Shown here one piece after another: positions 31,806 through 39,932 of a stretch of 64,000 nucleotides of DNA (position 1 is the first letter of the stretch; every line of letters begins with the position of its first letter). Position numbers and translations under genes: made by a program. The stretch is from Poriferisodalis sp965208555 (GTDB lineage Bacteria; Actinomycetota; Acidimicrobiia; Acidimicrobiales; Poriferisodalaceae). The stretch covers positions 434,001 through 498,000 of the forward strand of contig NZ_OZ242342.1 in assembly GCF_965208555.1 (NCBI RefSeq), read 5' to 3'. The notes beneath the pieces were generated by a model. It was not told where the DNA came from and did not search any database. It saw only the letters and a program-made list of their open reading frames with translations.

Positions 31806-32957
31806 CTAGGCCTCGACGTCGCTGTGCTCGAGCATCCAGCCGATCATCGACGGGATCGAGCGCTTGCGGGCGCCGTTGCCCACGATGAGCCCGACGTGGC
31901 CGGCGGGCAGCCGCATCTCGGTGGCATCGTCGGAGCCGACCATCTCGTCGAGGCCGTAGGTGGACTCAGGCGGCACGATGTGATCGCGCTCGGCGATCAC
32001 GTTCAGGAACGGCGCCGTGATGTCGGCAAGATCCAGCTTGCGGCCGCCGAGCACCAGATCGCCGGTCACGAATCCGTTCCCCTCGATGAACATCTCGGCG
32101 GTCTGGATCATCGTGGCGCCCGGGAACGGGATATGGCTGCGGGTCCACGACGTCATCGCCTGGTACGAGCTCAGGAACTTGTCGTCGTCGAGGTGCTCCC
32201 AGAAGTCCATGACCGTGCTGAGGTCTGAAGTGGGCGTCAGCAGCGTGAACGAGGCCCGCACGGCCTCGGCGGGCACGTTGCCGGTGTGATCCATCAGGTG
32301 CTCCGGATCGATGCCGCCCTTGCCCACACCGGTCATGACCGTCGGCATCTTGGCAAAGTCGACCGGGGTGGCCATCACCACGATGTTGCGGATGGGATCG
32401 TCTGGGTGGCCGGCCGCGTACAGCAGCGTCAGCAGGCCTCCGTAGCAATAGCCGAACACGGTGATGCCGACCTCGCCGCCCATCTGGTTCACCTTGGCCA
32501 CTGCCTGGGGCAGCAGCTCGTCGCAGTACGTCTCGAGCGTGTTGTTGGCCTCCTCCTCGTCGGGCACGCCCCAGTCGAGGAGGAAGACATCGAAGCCCTC
32601 GGCGACGAGCCGTTCGATGAAGCTGTTGCCCGGCTGCAGGTCCAAGATGAACGATCGGCTGACCAGGCTCATCACCAGCAGGAGCGGCGGGCGAACGGTC
32701 GGGTTCTCGCTTCGGTAGCGGTAGAGCACGGCCTTGCCGTTGCTCCACACGGCGTCACGGGGAGTCTGGCCGACCGGGGCACGGTCGATGCCCATGACAT
32801 GACGGGTCAGGTTCCACCAGCGCCGCATGCCGGTCTCCCACATCTCGGCAAACGGGACAAAACCGGTGAACGGGTTGAATGCAGCGGCATCGGTCTGCGG
32901 CGAGGCGCCCGTGGCACCGTTGCGGGACACGGGCTTGGTCAGGGTGGTCGGGGGCAT
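31806..32957 (-). CDS. phaC: Class III/IV poly(3-hydroxyalkanoate) synthase subunit PhaC
   Basis: The 383-residue alpha/beta hydrolase-fold protein has the lipase-like box GYCYGG with the catalytic Cys near 170, LDWGVPDEEEANNTLETY (typical of PhaC), the Asp in ERDHIVPPEST near 323 and the His in AGHVGLIVG near 352. It polymerises 3-hydroxyacyl-CoA into polyester on granules. The short length, without the long N-terminal domain of class I/II enzymes, places it with class III/IV, which need a PhaE or PhaR partner. The gene 47 bp upstream supplies such a candidate. ATG 32957 has GAAGGAA upstream. Confidence 0.92.
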   Translation of the reverse strand: MPPTTLTKPVSRNGATGASPQTDAAAFNPFTGFVPFAEMWETGMRRWWNLTRHVMGIDRAPVGQTPRDAVWSNGKAVLYRYRSENPTVRPPLLLVMSLVSRSFILDLQPGNSFIERLVAEGFDVFLLDWGVPDEEEANNTLETYCDELLPQAVAKVNQMGGEVGITVFGYCYGGLLTLLYAAGHPDDPIRNIVVMATPVDFAKMPTVMTGVGKGGIDPEHLMDHTGNVPAEAVRASFTLLTPTSDLSTVMDFWEHLDDDKFLSSYQAMTSWTRSHIPFPGATMIQTAEMFIEGNGFVTGDLVLGGRKLDLADITAPFLNVIAERDHIVPPESTYGLDEMVGSDDATEMRLPAGHVGLIVGNGARKRSIPSMIGWMLEHSDVEA

Positions 32958-33004
32958 TGGTGTTCCTTCAGGATGATGAGGGGTGATACGGGTCGCCGGC
33001 TGGC

Positions 33005-33400
33005 TCAGGCAGTCGATGCCGTTTTGGCAGGAGCCTTCTTGGCCGTCGCCTTCTTGGCTGAGGGCTTGCTCGACATCGGCTGTGCGGCGCCGTTCGTCGC
33101 CGGCGGCGCATCGCCGGGAGCAGCGGCAGCCACCTCGAACACGAGGTTCTTGAGACCCTTCAGCTCACGGTCGACCGCTGCGACCTGCTGGCGCAGCTTG
33201 CGCACATCGGTGGCGGCGGGCAGGTTCCAGAAGTGCAGCCAACGCCGGCTGGCACGCTCGAACTCAGCCGTGAAGGCACTGGTGACCTTGGCGCTGGCGG
33301 CCATGAAGTCGCGGAAGCCGTCCGAGGCGGTGAACTGCTGGAGACCAGGCGCTACGGCCTTCTCCCACTCGTCGTAGATCTCACGCCATTGCTTGGCCAT
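33005..33400 (-). CDS. Small PhaE/phasin-like partner with Lys/Ala-rich tail
   Basis: The 131-residue product starts MAKQWREIYDEWEKAVAPGL, a helical phasin/PhaE-like N-terminus, with RRWLHFWNLPAATDVRKLRQ matching the conserved end of PhaE (the xxNLPTxxDVxxL segment). A short coiled coil (QVAAVDRELKGLKNLVFEVA) and a basic tail (SAKKATAKKAPAKTA) close it. It is much shorter than typical PhaE. It probably forms the synthase complex with PhaC. The histone-H1-like tail recalls PhaF/PhaM, which tie granules to the nucleoid. ATG 33400 follows GGAGGA. A 13-base homopolymer stands just upstream. Confidence 0.75.
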   Translation of the reverse strand: MAKQWREIYDEWEKAVAPGLQQFTASDGFRDFMAASAKVTSAFTAEFERASRRWLHFWNLPAATDVRKLRQQVAAVDRELKGLKNLVFEVAAAAPGDAPPATNGAAQPMSSKPSAKKATAKKAPAKTASTA

Positions 33401-33421
33401 GTCTGGTTCCTCCGGAATACA

Positions 33422-33434
33422 GGGGGGGGGGGGG
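33422..33434. repeat. 13-base poly-G tract in the leader of the phaE-like gene
   Basis: Thirteen G on the plus strand (13 C on the coding strand), beginning 22 bp before the start codon and a few bases upstream of its ribosome site. Length change here could alter promoter spacing or leader structure of the PHA synthase operon. It is the second 13-base C/G tract in the window. Confidence 0.85.
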
Positions 33435-33524
33435 TCCGGTGTGCTGTCACGAATGCCGGCGGCGTGCTCGACACCTGCCGGAACGAATGAATGAACTGAT
33501 GGGACCGACTTCGTCGCCCATCAA

Positions 33525-33542
33525 TTGCATGACGTTATGCAA
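33525..33542. promoter_or_regulatory. Palindrome between phaE-like gene and marR, candidate MarR operator
   Basis: TTGCATGACGTTATGCAA: 6-bp arms TTGCAT/ATGCAA around GACGTT, 16 of 18 positions symmetric. It lies 116 bp upstream of marR and 125 bp upstream of the phaE-like gene. MarR dimers bind palindromes of this length, usually in the divergent promoter of their own gene and its target. Confidence 0.6.
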
Positions 33543-33658
33543 CTATATCTAGATTGCGACGAGGTCACAAGAGCATTTCGCTTCTGGAAATTGTGTGACA
33601 CGCTGCAATGATCTGCTGGCGGGCAGGCAGCGGATCGGCTAGATTATGAAGACAGCCG

Positions 33659-34267
33659 ATGAACTTGATCGATACGGACCAGCAGGGCGCCGGAGGCCCA
33701 GCGCAGTCCACGGGCAGCGGCACTCGTCGCACCCTCGGGCTGCCACGAGTTCGTGACGCGCAGCAATCCTGGGCGCCCGAGTCCGCCGACTGGGGCGACG
33801 AATGGGATCTCGATCACAAAGTCGCTGCCCTGTGGCGCGCCGCGCGGCTGGGGCCGACCGTCGAACGGCTGCGCCGGCACGTGCTCGGGGGCGGGTCCCA
33901 GTCGATCGAACCCGGTCAGTTCCGAGCGCTCGATGCGGTAGCGGGGCAGGGCCCTGTCTCCATCCGGGCGCTCGCCGACATCATGGACGTCGAACCCAGC
34001 ACGGTCACACGCGCAGTCGTCCGGCTCGAGACCGACGGTCTCGTCTTCAAGCGACGGGCCGACCGCGACCACCGGGAGGTACTGGTCGAGCTGACCGATC
34101 TCGGCGCGGCCCGCCACCAGTACTTCGTCGACCGTGCCTACCGCATCTACGAGGAGATCTTCACCGTCTTCGACACCAGCGAGCGCGAACTTCTTGCAGA
34201 CTTGCTGGAGCGCATGCTGGTGTCGACCGATGCCGCACTCGCCCGTCTCGATGCCCGGGCGCTGTAG
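33659..34267 (+). CDS. MarR-family transcriptional regulator
   Basis: The 202-residue protein has the winged helix-turn-helix in the middle: GQFRALDAVAGQGPVSIRAL, ADIMDVEPSTVTRAVVRLE (recognition helix), then the wing FKRRADRDHREVLVELT. Dimerisation helices flank it. An N-terminal extension of about 55 residues is rich in Gly/Thr/Gln. It is transcribed divergently from the phaE-phaC-patatin operon, and a palindrome lies between them, so control of PHA synthesis is inferred. The ligand is unknown. The alpha/beta hydrolase gene follows 39 bp downstream. Confidence 0.88.
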   Translation: MNLIDTDQQGAGGPAQSTGSGTRRTLGLPRVRDAQQSWAPESADWGDEWDLDHKVAALWRAARLGPTVERLRRHVLGGGSQSIEPGQFRALDAVAGQGPVSIRALADIMDVEPSTVTRAVVRLETDGLVFKRRADRDHREVLVELTDLGAARHQYFVDRAYRIYEEIFTVFDTSERELLADLLERMLVSTDAALARLDARAL

Positions 34268-34306
34268 AGCGAGTTCCAGCGATCACAGAGGGATGTCCGA
34301 CCGCCG

Positions 34307-35524
34307 ATGACCGCCGACGCTCCGACGAGCCGCAGCACGGCCTCGCGAGGTACGGCGTCGCCGCTGCGCGCCGGCTGCCGAGCAGCAGGCTCAGTGGCCG
34401 AGTGGATCCGCGGGCACAACGAGAACGACCTGCCTGCGGTACGCCAGACGCCTGCGGCTGCGTGGAAGTGGATGATCGACGAATGGTCGATCCAGCTGGA
34501 GCTGGCGTCCGCTCGCATGAGGATCCCCGACGGGCCGTTCCGCCAGCGGCTTCGCTCTGAGCTGGCTGAGGCCCGCAGCCTGTATGCCGAATGCGGATGG
34601 CTCGACGATCCGGCCGCCTACCACCGCACTCCCCCGCCGCTCGACAGCGGGGTGCAGATCAGCGCTACCTCTGCGGGCGATGCCGATTTCTGGCACGTCC
34701 GCTTCGCGAGCGAGTTCGAGCCGTGGCCCGGCGAGCCGGGGCGCGACCGCTGGATGAGCTACCGGCCGGTGCGCACCACCCATGCGTGGATGCTGCAGCA
34801 CCCCGATCGGCCCCGGCCCTGGGTCGTGGCCGTCAACGGCTACCGCACCGGCGAGCCCGAGATGGACATGTGGATGCTGTACGCGCACCGCCTGCACCGG
34901 CGTTGGGGCCTCAACGTGATCGCCGTGGTGCTCCCGCTGCACGGCCCCCGGGCCATCGGCGTCAGCGGTTCGCGGGTCATCCACGCCGGCGCCATGAACA
35001 CGGTGTTCACGGTGGCGCAGGGCGCCTGGGACATCCGCCGGGTGATCGGCTGGGTGCGCGACCGGCTCGAGGCGCCTGCCGTCGCGGTGTCGGGCATCTC
35101 GCTCGGCGGCTACATGGCTGCCATGACTGCGGCGCTGGAGGACGACCTGGCAGCGGTCATCGCGGGCGTCCCCGAAAGCGACCTGGCTCGCGGCACCCGC
35201 CGGCAGGTCGAACCGCTGCTCCCGCCGTTCTACGAGCAGTGGGGGCTGTCATGGGAGCCGTACGAGCAGATCCTGTCTGTGGTGTCGCCGCTGTCGCTTC
35301 CGTGCAAGGTCCCCCCGCAGCGGCGCTACATCTTCGCCGGGCTGCTCGACCGCTGGGTCCGGCCCGGCAACGTCAAGACGCTCTGGGAGCACTGGGATCG
35401 GCCCGACATGCTCTGGTACCAGGGCTCGCATCTGTCCTACCCGTTCGAGCGCGAAGTTGCCCGCTACGTGGACCGGGCCGCCGCCGAGACCTTCGGCCGC
35501 GTGCCCGCGCCGCCCCCGCGCTGA
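34307..35524 (+). CDS. Alpha/beta hydrolase family protein
   Basis: The 405-residue protein shows VVAVNGYRTGEPEMDMWMLY, VIAVVLPLHGPR, and the nucleophile elbow GISLGGYMAAM at about residue 265. Late His candidates lie in LWYQGSHLSYPFE. This is the serine-hydrolase pattern of the ABHD18-like/DUF2048 group rather than a classical PHA depolymerase. The first 90 residues form a helical cap-like region. It follows marR on the same strand and converges on the acyl-CoA synthetase gene. Substrate unknown; an ester or thioester linked to hydroxyacyl metabolism fits the setting. Confidence 0.75.
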   Translation: MTADAPTSRSTASRGTASPLRAGCRAAGSVAEWIRGHNENDLPAVRQTPAAAWKWMIDEWSIQLELASARMRIPDGPFRQRLRSELAEARSLYAECGWLDDPAAYHRTPPPLDSGVQISATSAGDADFWHVRFASEFEPWPGEPGRDRWMSYRPVRTTHAWMLQHPDRPRPWVVAVNGYRTGEPEMDMWMLYAHRLHRRWGLNVIAVVLPLHGPRAIGVSGSRVIHAGAMNTVFTVAQGAWDIRRVIGWVRDRLEAPAVAVSGISLGGYMAAMTAALEDDLAAVIAGVPESDLARGTRRQVEPLLPPFYEQWGLSWEPYEQILSVVSPLSLPCKVPPQRRYIFAGLLDRWVRPGNVKTLWEHWDRPDMLWYQGSHLSYPFEREVARYVDRAAAETFGRVPAPPPR

Positions 35525-35574
35525 GGTTCCGGCCGCCCGCCCCGGGTTGACGCTCCGGCCTCCGGCCGGAGGGG

Positions 35575-37170
35575 CTAGACGCGCTCCGGCTGGCCCAGCA
35601 CCGCCAGACGGTGTCGCACCACCTTGCCGGTGGTGGTCATGGGCAGTGCGTCCACGAAGTGAATGTCGCGCGGCACCATGAAACTCGGAAGGTTCTCGGC
35701 GACCCAGGCGCGGAGCTGGTCGGCGTCGACGCGCCGGCGCGGGCGCGGAACGACGAACGCCGCCACCCGCTGGCCGAACTCGGGGTCGTCGACGCCGACA
35801 ACGGCGGCTATCTCGACGCCGGGATGGCGTCCCAACACCTCTTCCACGCCGGAAGGGAAGACGTTCTCGCCGCCGGTCACGATCATGTCGTTGGCACGTC
35901 CCGAGATGTGAAGCCGGCCGTCTGCATCGAGGCGGCCGATGTCCCCGGTGGACATCAGCGTGCCGGCCCGGTCGCCGTCGCTCCCGTCGGTGTAGCCGAG
36001 GAACTGGGCCGTGCTGGCGAGATGAACCCAGCCGGCGTTGCCGTTGGGTGCCGGCATGCCGTCATCGTCGAGGATCGTCAGCGTCACCCCATCGGGCGGG
36101 CGGCCCACCGTGCCCGGCGCCGCGCGCAGATCGACGGGATCGGCGATGGTCCCGATGGCGGTCTCGGTGGAGCCGTACACGTTGTACAGGCGGTCTCCGA
36201 AGCGGTCCATCCACTCCTGGGCGAGCTCGCCGGACAGGACGTTGCCGCTGCTGAGCACCATGCGCGGCCGGTGCATCGCATCGGGCTCGATCGGTAGGTC
36301 GAGGATGCGGCGCAGCATCAGCGGGACGACCACGAGCGCGTCGTAGCGCCGCTCGCAGAGCAGTTGACCGACCTCAGCGGCCTGGAACTGCCGCCTCATC
36401 TCCAGCGTGCTGGCAGTGGCAAGGCCGACGACGAGCTGGCTCAAACCCCAGGCGTGGAAGAGCGGCGAGGCGATGAAGTAGCGGTCGCCCAGCCGGTACG
36501 GGACGCGTCGCAGCATGCCGACCCCGCCCACGCGCGTCGTCTTCAGCGTCCGCACGGCACTCTTCGGCGCTCCGGTCGTGCCCGACGTCAGCAAGACCAG
36601 CTTGGGCCGTCGCGAGGGAGGCGAGCACGGCCGGCCTTCCGCTGCGATGCGGGACATCGCGTCCGGGCTGCTCCCGTCGGCGACGAGCACCCTGGCCTTC
36701 GTTCCCGACTGGGCAACGACTCCGGCGAATTCCTCATCGGCGACGATCACGGCGATGCCGTCTCGTTCGCAGACCTCCGCGAGATTCGACGCCGGCAGCG
36801 CTGTCGAGAGCAGCACGGTGTCGCAACCGGCGCGTTCGGCCGCCACGAGCGCCGTCACAAACCACCGGTGGTTGCGGCAGAGGATGCCGACGGCGCCGAG
36901 GCCGCCGTCGGGCAGTGTCGAATCAGCTCGCATCCGGTCCGCCACGCTCGACGCCGCACGGTCGAGCGTGCGGTAGTCGACCGAGCCGGCATCATCGACG
37001 ATCGCCGTGCGACCGCCGAAGCGCAGTGCCGCCGCCGTGACCGCCGAAGCGCTGCCGAGACCCCACTGCACTGAGGCCCACCAGCGCGCCGAGCCGAGCG
37101 CCACATCGGCAGCCCCCATGCGCAAGGCCACATTCCACATGCTGTCACCGGCGATCATGGACCCGCTCAC
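35575..37170 (-). CDS. AMP-dependent acyl-CoA synthetase
   Basis: The 531-residue ANL-superfamily enzyme shows the P-loop-like LLTSGTTGAPKSAVRT, YNVYGSTETAIG, the STGDIGRLDADGRLHISGR core and C-terminal domain motifs GGENVFPSGVEEVL and TTTGKVVRH with the catalytic Lys. It activates a carboxylic acid with ATP and CoA, consistent with feeding fatty acids into acyl-CoA or PHA metabolism. The GTG start lies 6 bp after the XRE regulator stop, in a phasin-XRE-synthetase operon. The chain length of its substrate cannot be read from sequence. Confidence 0.9.
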   Translation of the reverse strand: MSGSMIAGDSMWNVALRMGAADVALGSARWWASVQWGLGSASAVTAAALRFGGRTAIVDDAGSVDYRTLDRAASSVADRMRADSTLPDGGLGAVGILCRNHRWFVTALVAAERAGCDTVLLSTALPASNLAEVCERDGIAVIVADEEFAGVVAQSGTKARVLVADGSSPDAMSRIAAEGRPCSPPSRRPKLVLLTSGTTGAPKSAVRTLKTTRVGGVGMLRRVPYRLGDRYFIASPLFHAWGLSQLVVGLATASTLEMRRQFQAAEVGQLLCERRYDALVVVPLMLRRILDLPIEPDAMHRPRMVLSSGNVLSGELAQEWMDRFGDRLYNVYGSTETAIGTIADPVDLRAAPGTVGRPPDGVTLTILDDDGMPAPNGNAGWVHLASTAQFLGYTDGSDGDRAGTLMSTGDIGRLDADGRLHISGRANDMIVTGGENVFPSGVEEVLGRHPGVEIAAVVGVDDPEFGQRVAAFVVPRPRRRVDADQLRAWVAENLPSFMVPRDIHFVDALPMTTTGKVVRHRLAVLGQPERV

Positions 37171-37176
37171 CGGGTG

Positions 37177-37566
37177 TCACTCGCCGCCGGTGTCGAAGCT
37201 GCGGTACACGCCCAGCAACGCCGCCTTCTGCTCGTCCGTGAGGTTCGGATCGGCTTGGACCGCCTCGACCACCGTGGGTACGTCCTCACGGTCCATCAGG
37301 CCGGCGTAGGACAGCAGCGTGGCCGCGCGCACGTTGAGGGCTTCCGCCAGCGCCTTGAGCACCCGTACGGAAGGCTCGTGCAGGCCGCGTTCGATCTGGC
37401 TGAGGTACGGGTTCGACAGGTGAGCCATCTTGGCCAGCTGACGCTGGCTCAACTCCATCAACTCGCGCTGGGCCCGGATGAAGTCCCCGAGCTGATCGAA
37501 GCCGGGGAACGGGTTTGCCGACCGCTGATCGTCCGCGTCAGCGGCGTCAGGGTCGGAAGCGGCCAT
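37177..37566 (-). CDS. XRE-family regulator of the phasin operon
   Basis: ATG 37566 gives 129 residues; the longer open frame upstream is the phasin gene in another frame. The helix-turn-helix reads FDQLGDFIRAQRELMELSQR, QLAKMAHLSNPYLSQIERGL and PSVRVLKALAEALNV. The tail (VVEAVQADPNLTDEQKAALL) is conserved in actinobacterial regulators linked to PHA genes. Its start overlaps the phasin stop by one base (TGATG), so the two are coupled and autoregulation of the phasin operon is likely. The acyl-CoA synthetase gene follows. Confidence 0.87.
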   Translation of the reverse strand: MAASDPDAADADDQRSANPFPGFDQLGDFIRAQRELMELSQRQLAKMAHLSNPYLSQIERGLHEPSVRVLKALAEALNVRAATLLSYAGLMDREDVPTVVEAVQADPNLTDEQKAALLGVYRSFDTGGE

Positions 37567-37844
37567 CAGGCCTGGGCGTCCTCGCTGGCCCGCTCCCACG
37601 CTGCGGCGATGCGAGCAGCACAGTCCTTGTTGGCCTCGTGGACCTGGCTCCAGAAGCCGAAGTAGGTGTCGATCATCTCGGTGGGCTTGGGCAGGTACTC
37701 CGCGAAGGGGCTCGACGTTGCCGGCACGGCGGACAGCCATGCCTCAGCGACGCGCTCATTCATCGACACGAACTGCTCCTGAGCAGTCTTCATCTGCTCG
37801 AGGGTGCGGTCCTGCATGTCGCGGATGGAATCGAGAACGGCCAT
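37566..37844 (-). CDS. Phasin-like granule protein
   Basis: ATG 37844 (MAVLDSIRDMQDRTLEQMKT) gives 92 residues, preferred over a longer frame because of its phasin-type amphipathic helix and the AGGAGCAAGCC ribosome site. The sequence is helical (EQFVSMNERVAEAWLSAV, FAEYLPKPTEMIDTYFGFWS, AARIAAAWERA), with the YF-FW pattern of phasins that coat PHA granules. It is the first gene of the phasin-XRE-synthetase operon. The 85 bp upstream contain TTGCAA-type words that may be regulator sites. Confidence 0.72.
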   Translation of the reverse strand: MAVLDSIRDMQDRTLEQMKTAQEQFVSMNERVAEAWLSAVPATSSPFAEYLPKPTEMIDTYFGFWSQVHEANKDCAARIAAAWERASEDAQA

Positions 37845-37929
37845 GTGGCTTGCTCCTGGAAGGGGGAAGTGCCGGCGGGGGTCACCGACACTGTTAGAAA
37901 TAGTACCCACTGCGGGAACAACTTGCAAC

Positions 37930-38703
37930 CTAGAAATGCACCGCCGATTGGACTATGCGGGCGAACTGCACCGCGTCCAGGGAGGCTCCCCCCACGAGGG
38001 CGCCGTCGATGTCGGGCTGGTCGAGCAGCTCGGGAGCGTTGACCGGCTTGACGCTGCCGCCGTACTGGATGCGCACCTGGGCGCCGGCGCCTCGGCGCAT
38101 TCCCTCGACGACGTCGCGGACTGCGGCGCACATGTCCTGGGCATCCTGAGGGGAGGCGTTCCGGCCTGTTCCGATGGCCCAGACCGGCTCGTAGGCCACC
38201 ACCGAGGTTTCGAGCTGGGCCTTGGTGAGCTTGGCGAGACTGCCCCGAAGCTGAGTGCTCACCACCTCTTCGGCCCGGCCCGCTTCACGCTGTTCTAGCG
38301 TCTCTCCGACGCAGACGATCGGTGTCATGCCCGCCTTGGCGACGGCGGCAGCCTTCACTGCGATGAACTCGTCGGTCTCGCCGAAGAGCGCCCGCCGCTC
38401 GCTGTGGCCCACGATGACGTAGCTCACGTCGAGCTTGGCCAGCATGGATGGCGAGATCTCGCCGGTGTAGGCACCTTGGCCCTGGTCGTGGCAGTTCTGT
38501 GCCCCGAGCTTGAATTCGAGCCGGTCGGCGTCGATGACCGTCTGGCAGCTGCGCAGGTCCACGAACGGCGGGTGCAGGCTCACCTCGACCTGGTCGTAGC
38601 GGTGGCGAGCCAGCTCGTAGCTCAGCTTCTGGCAGAGCTGGATTGCCTCAAGATGATTCAGGTGCATCTTCCAGTTGCCCGAGATCAGCGGCGTTCGGCT
38701 CAT
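37930..38703 (-). CDS. tpiA: Triosephosphate isomerase
   Basis: ATG 38703 with GGGAG upstream gives 257 residues, the usual length. Motifs: SGNWKMHLNH with the active Lys, VGHSERR with the catalytic His, and AYEPVWAIGTG with the catalytic Glu. YGGSVKPVNAPELL and DGALVGGASL form the phosphate-binding end. It interconverts glyceraldehyde 3-phosphate and dihydroxyacetone phosphate. It is the last gene of gap-pgk-tpiA, 20 bp after the pgk stop. The secG gene normally next to it is displaced. Confidence 0.97.
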   Translation of the reverse strand: MSRTPLISGNWKMHLNHLEAIQLCQKLSYELARHRYDQVEVSLHPPFVDLRSCQTVIDADRLEFKLGAQNCHDQGQGAYTGEISPSMLAKLDVSYVIVGHSERRALFGETDEFIAVKAAAVAKAGMTPIVCVGETLEQREAGRAEEVVSTQLRGSLAKLTKAQLETSVVAYEPVWAIGTGRNASPQDAQDMCAAVRDVVEGMRRGAGAQVRIQYGGSVKPVNAPELLDQPDIDGALVGGASLDAVQFARIVQSAVHF

Positions 38704-38723
38704 CGCGGCTCTCCCTGCCTCGC

Positions 38724-39932
38724 TCACTGCTGCGGTGAGTCTCGCAGGGCGGCGAGACCGGGCAGATCTCCGTGCTCGATGAGCTCGAGGCCCGCCCCTC
38801 CCCCAGTCGAGATGTGATCCATGTACGGGGCAAGGCCGAATTGGGCCACGGCTGCTGCGCTGTCGCCGCCGCCGACGACGGTGAACGCCCGGGAATCGGC
38901 CATCGATTGCGCGACTGCACGGGTCCCGGCGGCGAATCGCTCATCCTCGAACAGACCCATGGGGCCATTCCAGAAGACCGTTCTGGCCGTGGCAATCACG
39001 TCGTCGAACTCGGCCGCCGAGCCGGGGCCGATGTCAAGACCGCGGCAGCCGTCGGGCAGGCTGCGGCCCATCTGGCGCACCGTGCCCCCCGCATCCAGTG
39101 CCGTGATGTCGTTGGGGAGCACGACGTTGGCACTGTCTCGCTGAGCATCGGCCTGCAGCAGTCGCTCGCAGGTCTCGATGAAATCGGGCTCGCAGAGCGA
39201 GTCGCCGATCGGGTGGCCCAGTGCGGCGAGGAACGTGAAGCACATGCCTCCGCCGACGATCAGCGTGTCGACTACCGACAGCAGCGCCTCGACGACGCCG
39301 AGCTTGTCGCTGACCTTGGCTCCGCCCAGCACAGCCACGAACGGTCGCTGGGCATCGGCTCGCAGACCGCCGAGCACTTCGGCTTCCCGGTGCAGCAGGC
39401 GGCCCGCCGCGCTCGGCAGGCGCTGCGGCGGCCCCACGATGGAGGCGTGGGCCCGATGGCTGGCACCGAAGGCGTCGTTGACGTAGCCGTCGAAGGGGGC
39501 CGAACCCACCGGCGCACCGCCGAAGGAGATGCCGAGGCCGCCAGTGACGAGTGCGTCCACGAAGGCCGGGTCGTTCGACGCCTCCCCTGGACTGAAGCGG
39601 AGGTTCTCGGCCAACGCGACGCCGGGCACCAGCTCAGCAAGACGCTCGGCTACGGGCGCGAGCGAGTAGCGCTCGTCGATCGCGCCAGCGGGACGGCCCA
39701 GGTGTGAGCACGCGGTGACAGCGGCGCCCCGTTCGACCAGCCAGCGCAGAGTCGGCAGTGCGGCCCGGATGCGCAGGTCGTCGCTGATCTCGCGCCGGCC
39801 GTCGGGCGTGTCGCGCAGCGGCACATTGAAGTCGCAGCGGGCCAAAATGCGTCGGCCGTCGAGCCCGCCGAGCCGCTGCTCGAGATCCTCAAGCGCCGGC
39901 AGGCTGCCGCCGCCGTTCGTCTCTGGGCTCAT
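38724..39932 (-). CDS. pgk: Phosphoglycerate kinase
   Basis: ATG 39932 overlaps the gap stop by four bases (ATGA). The 402-residue enzyme shows RILARCDFNVPLRD, HLGRPAG, FVAVLGGAKVSDKLGVVEAL, GGGMCFTFLAALGHPIG and FTVVGGGDSAAAVAQFG with the ATP-binding glycines. It transfers phosphate from 1,3-bisphosphoglycerate to ADP. Translation is probably coupled to gap. One feature is an N-terminal addition of about 10 residues before the family start. Confidence 0.97.
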   Translation of the reverse strand: MSPETNGGGSLPALEDLEQRLGGLDGRRILARCDFNVPLRDTPDGRREISDDLRIRAALPTLRWLVERGAAVTACSHLGRPAGAIDERYSLAPVAERLAELVPGVALAENLRFSPGEASNDPAFVDALVTGGLGISFGGAPVGSAPFDGYVNDAFGASHRAHASIVGPPQRLPSAAGRLLHREAEVLGGLRADAQRPFVAVLGGAKVSDKLGVVEALLSVVDTLIVGGGMCFTFLAALGHPIGDSLCEPDFIETCERLLQADAQRDSANVVLPNDITALDAGGTVRQMGRSLPDGCRGLDIGPGSAAEFDDVIATARTVFWNGPMGLFEDERFAAGTRAVAQSMADSRAFTVVGGGDSAAAVAQFGLAPYMDHISTGGGAGLELIEHGDLPGLAALRDSPQQ

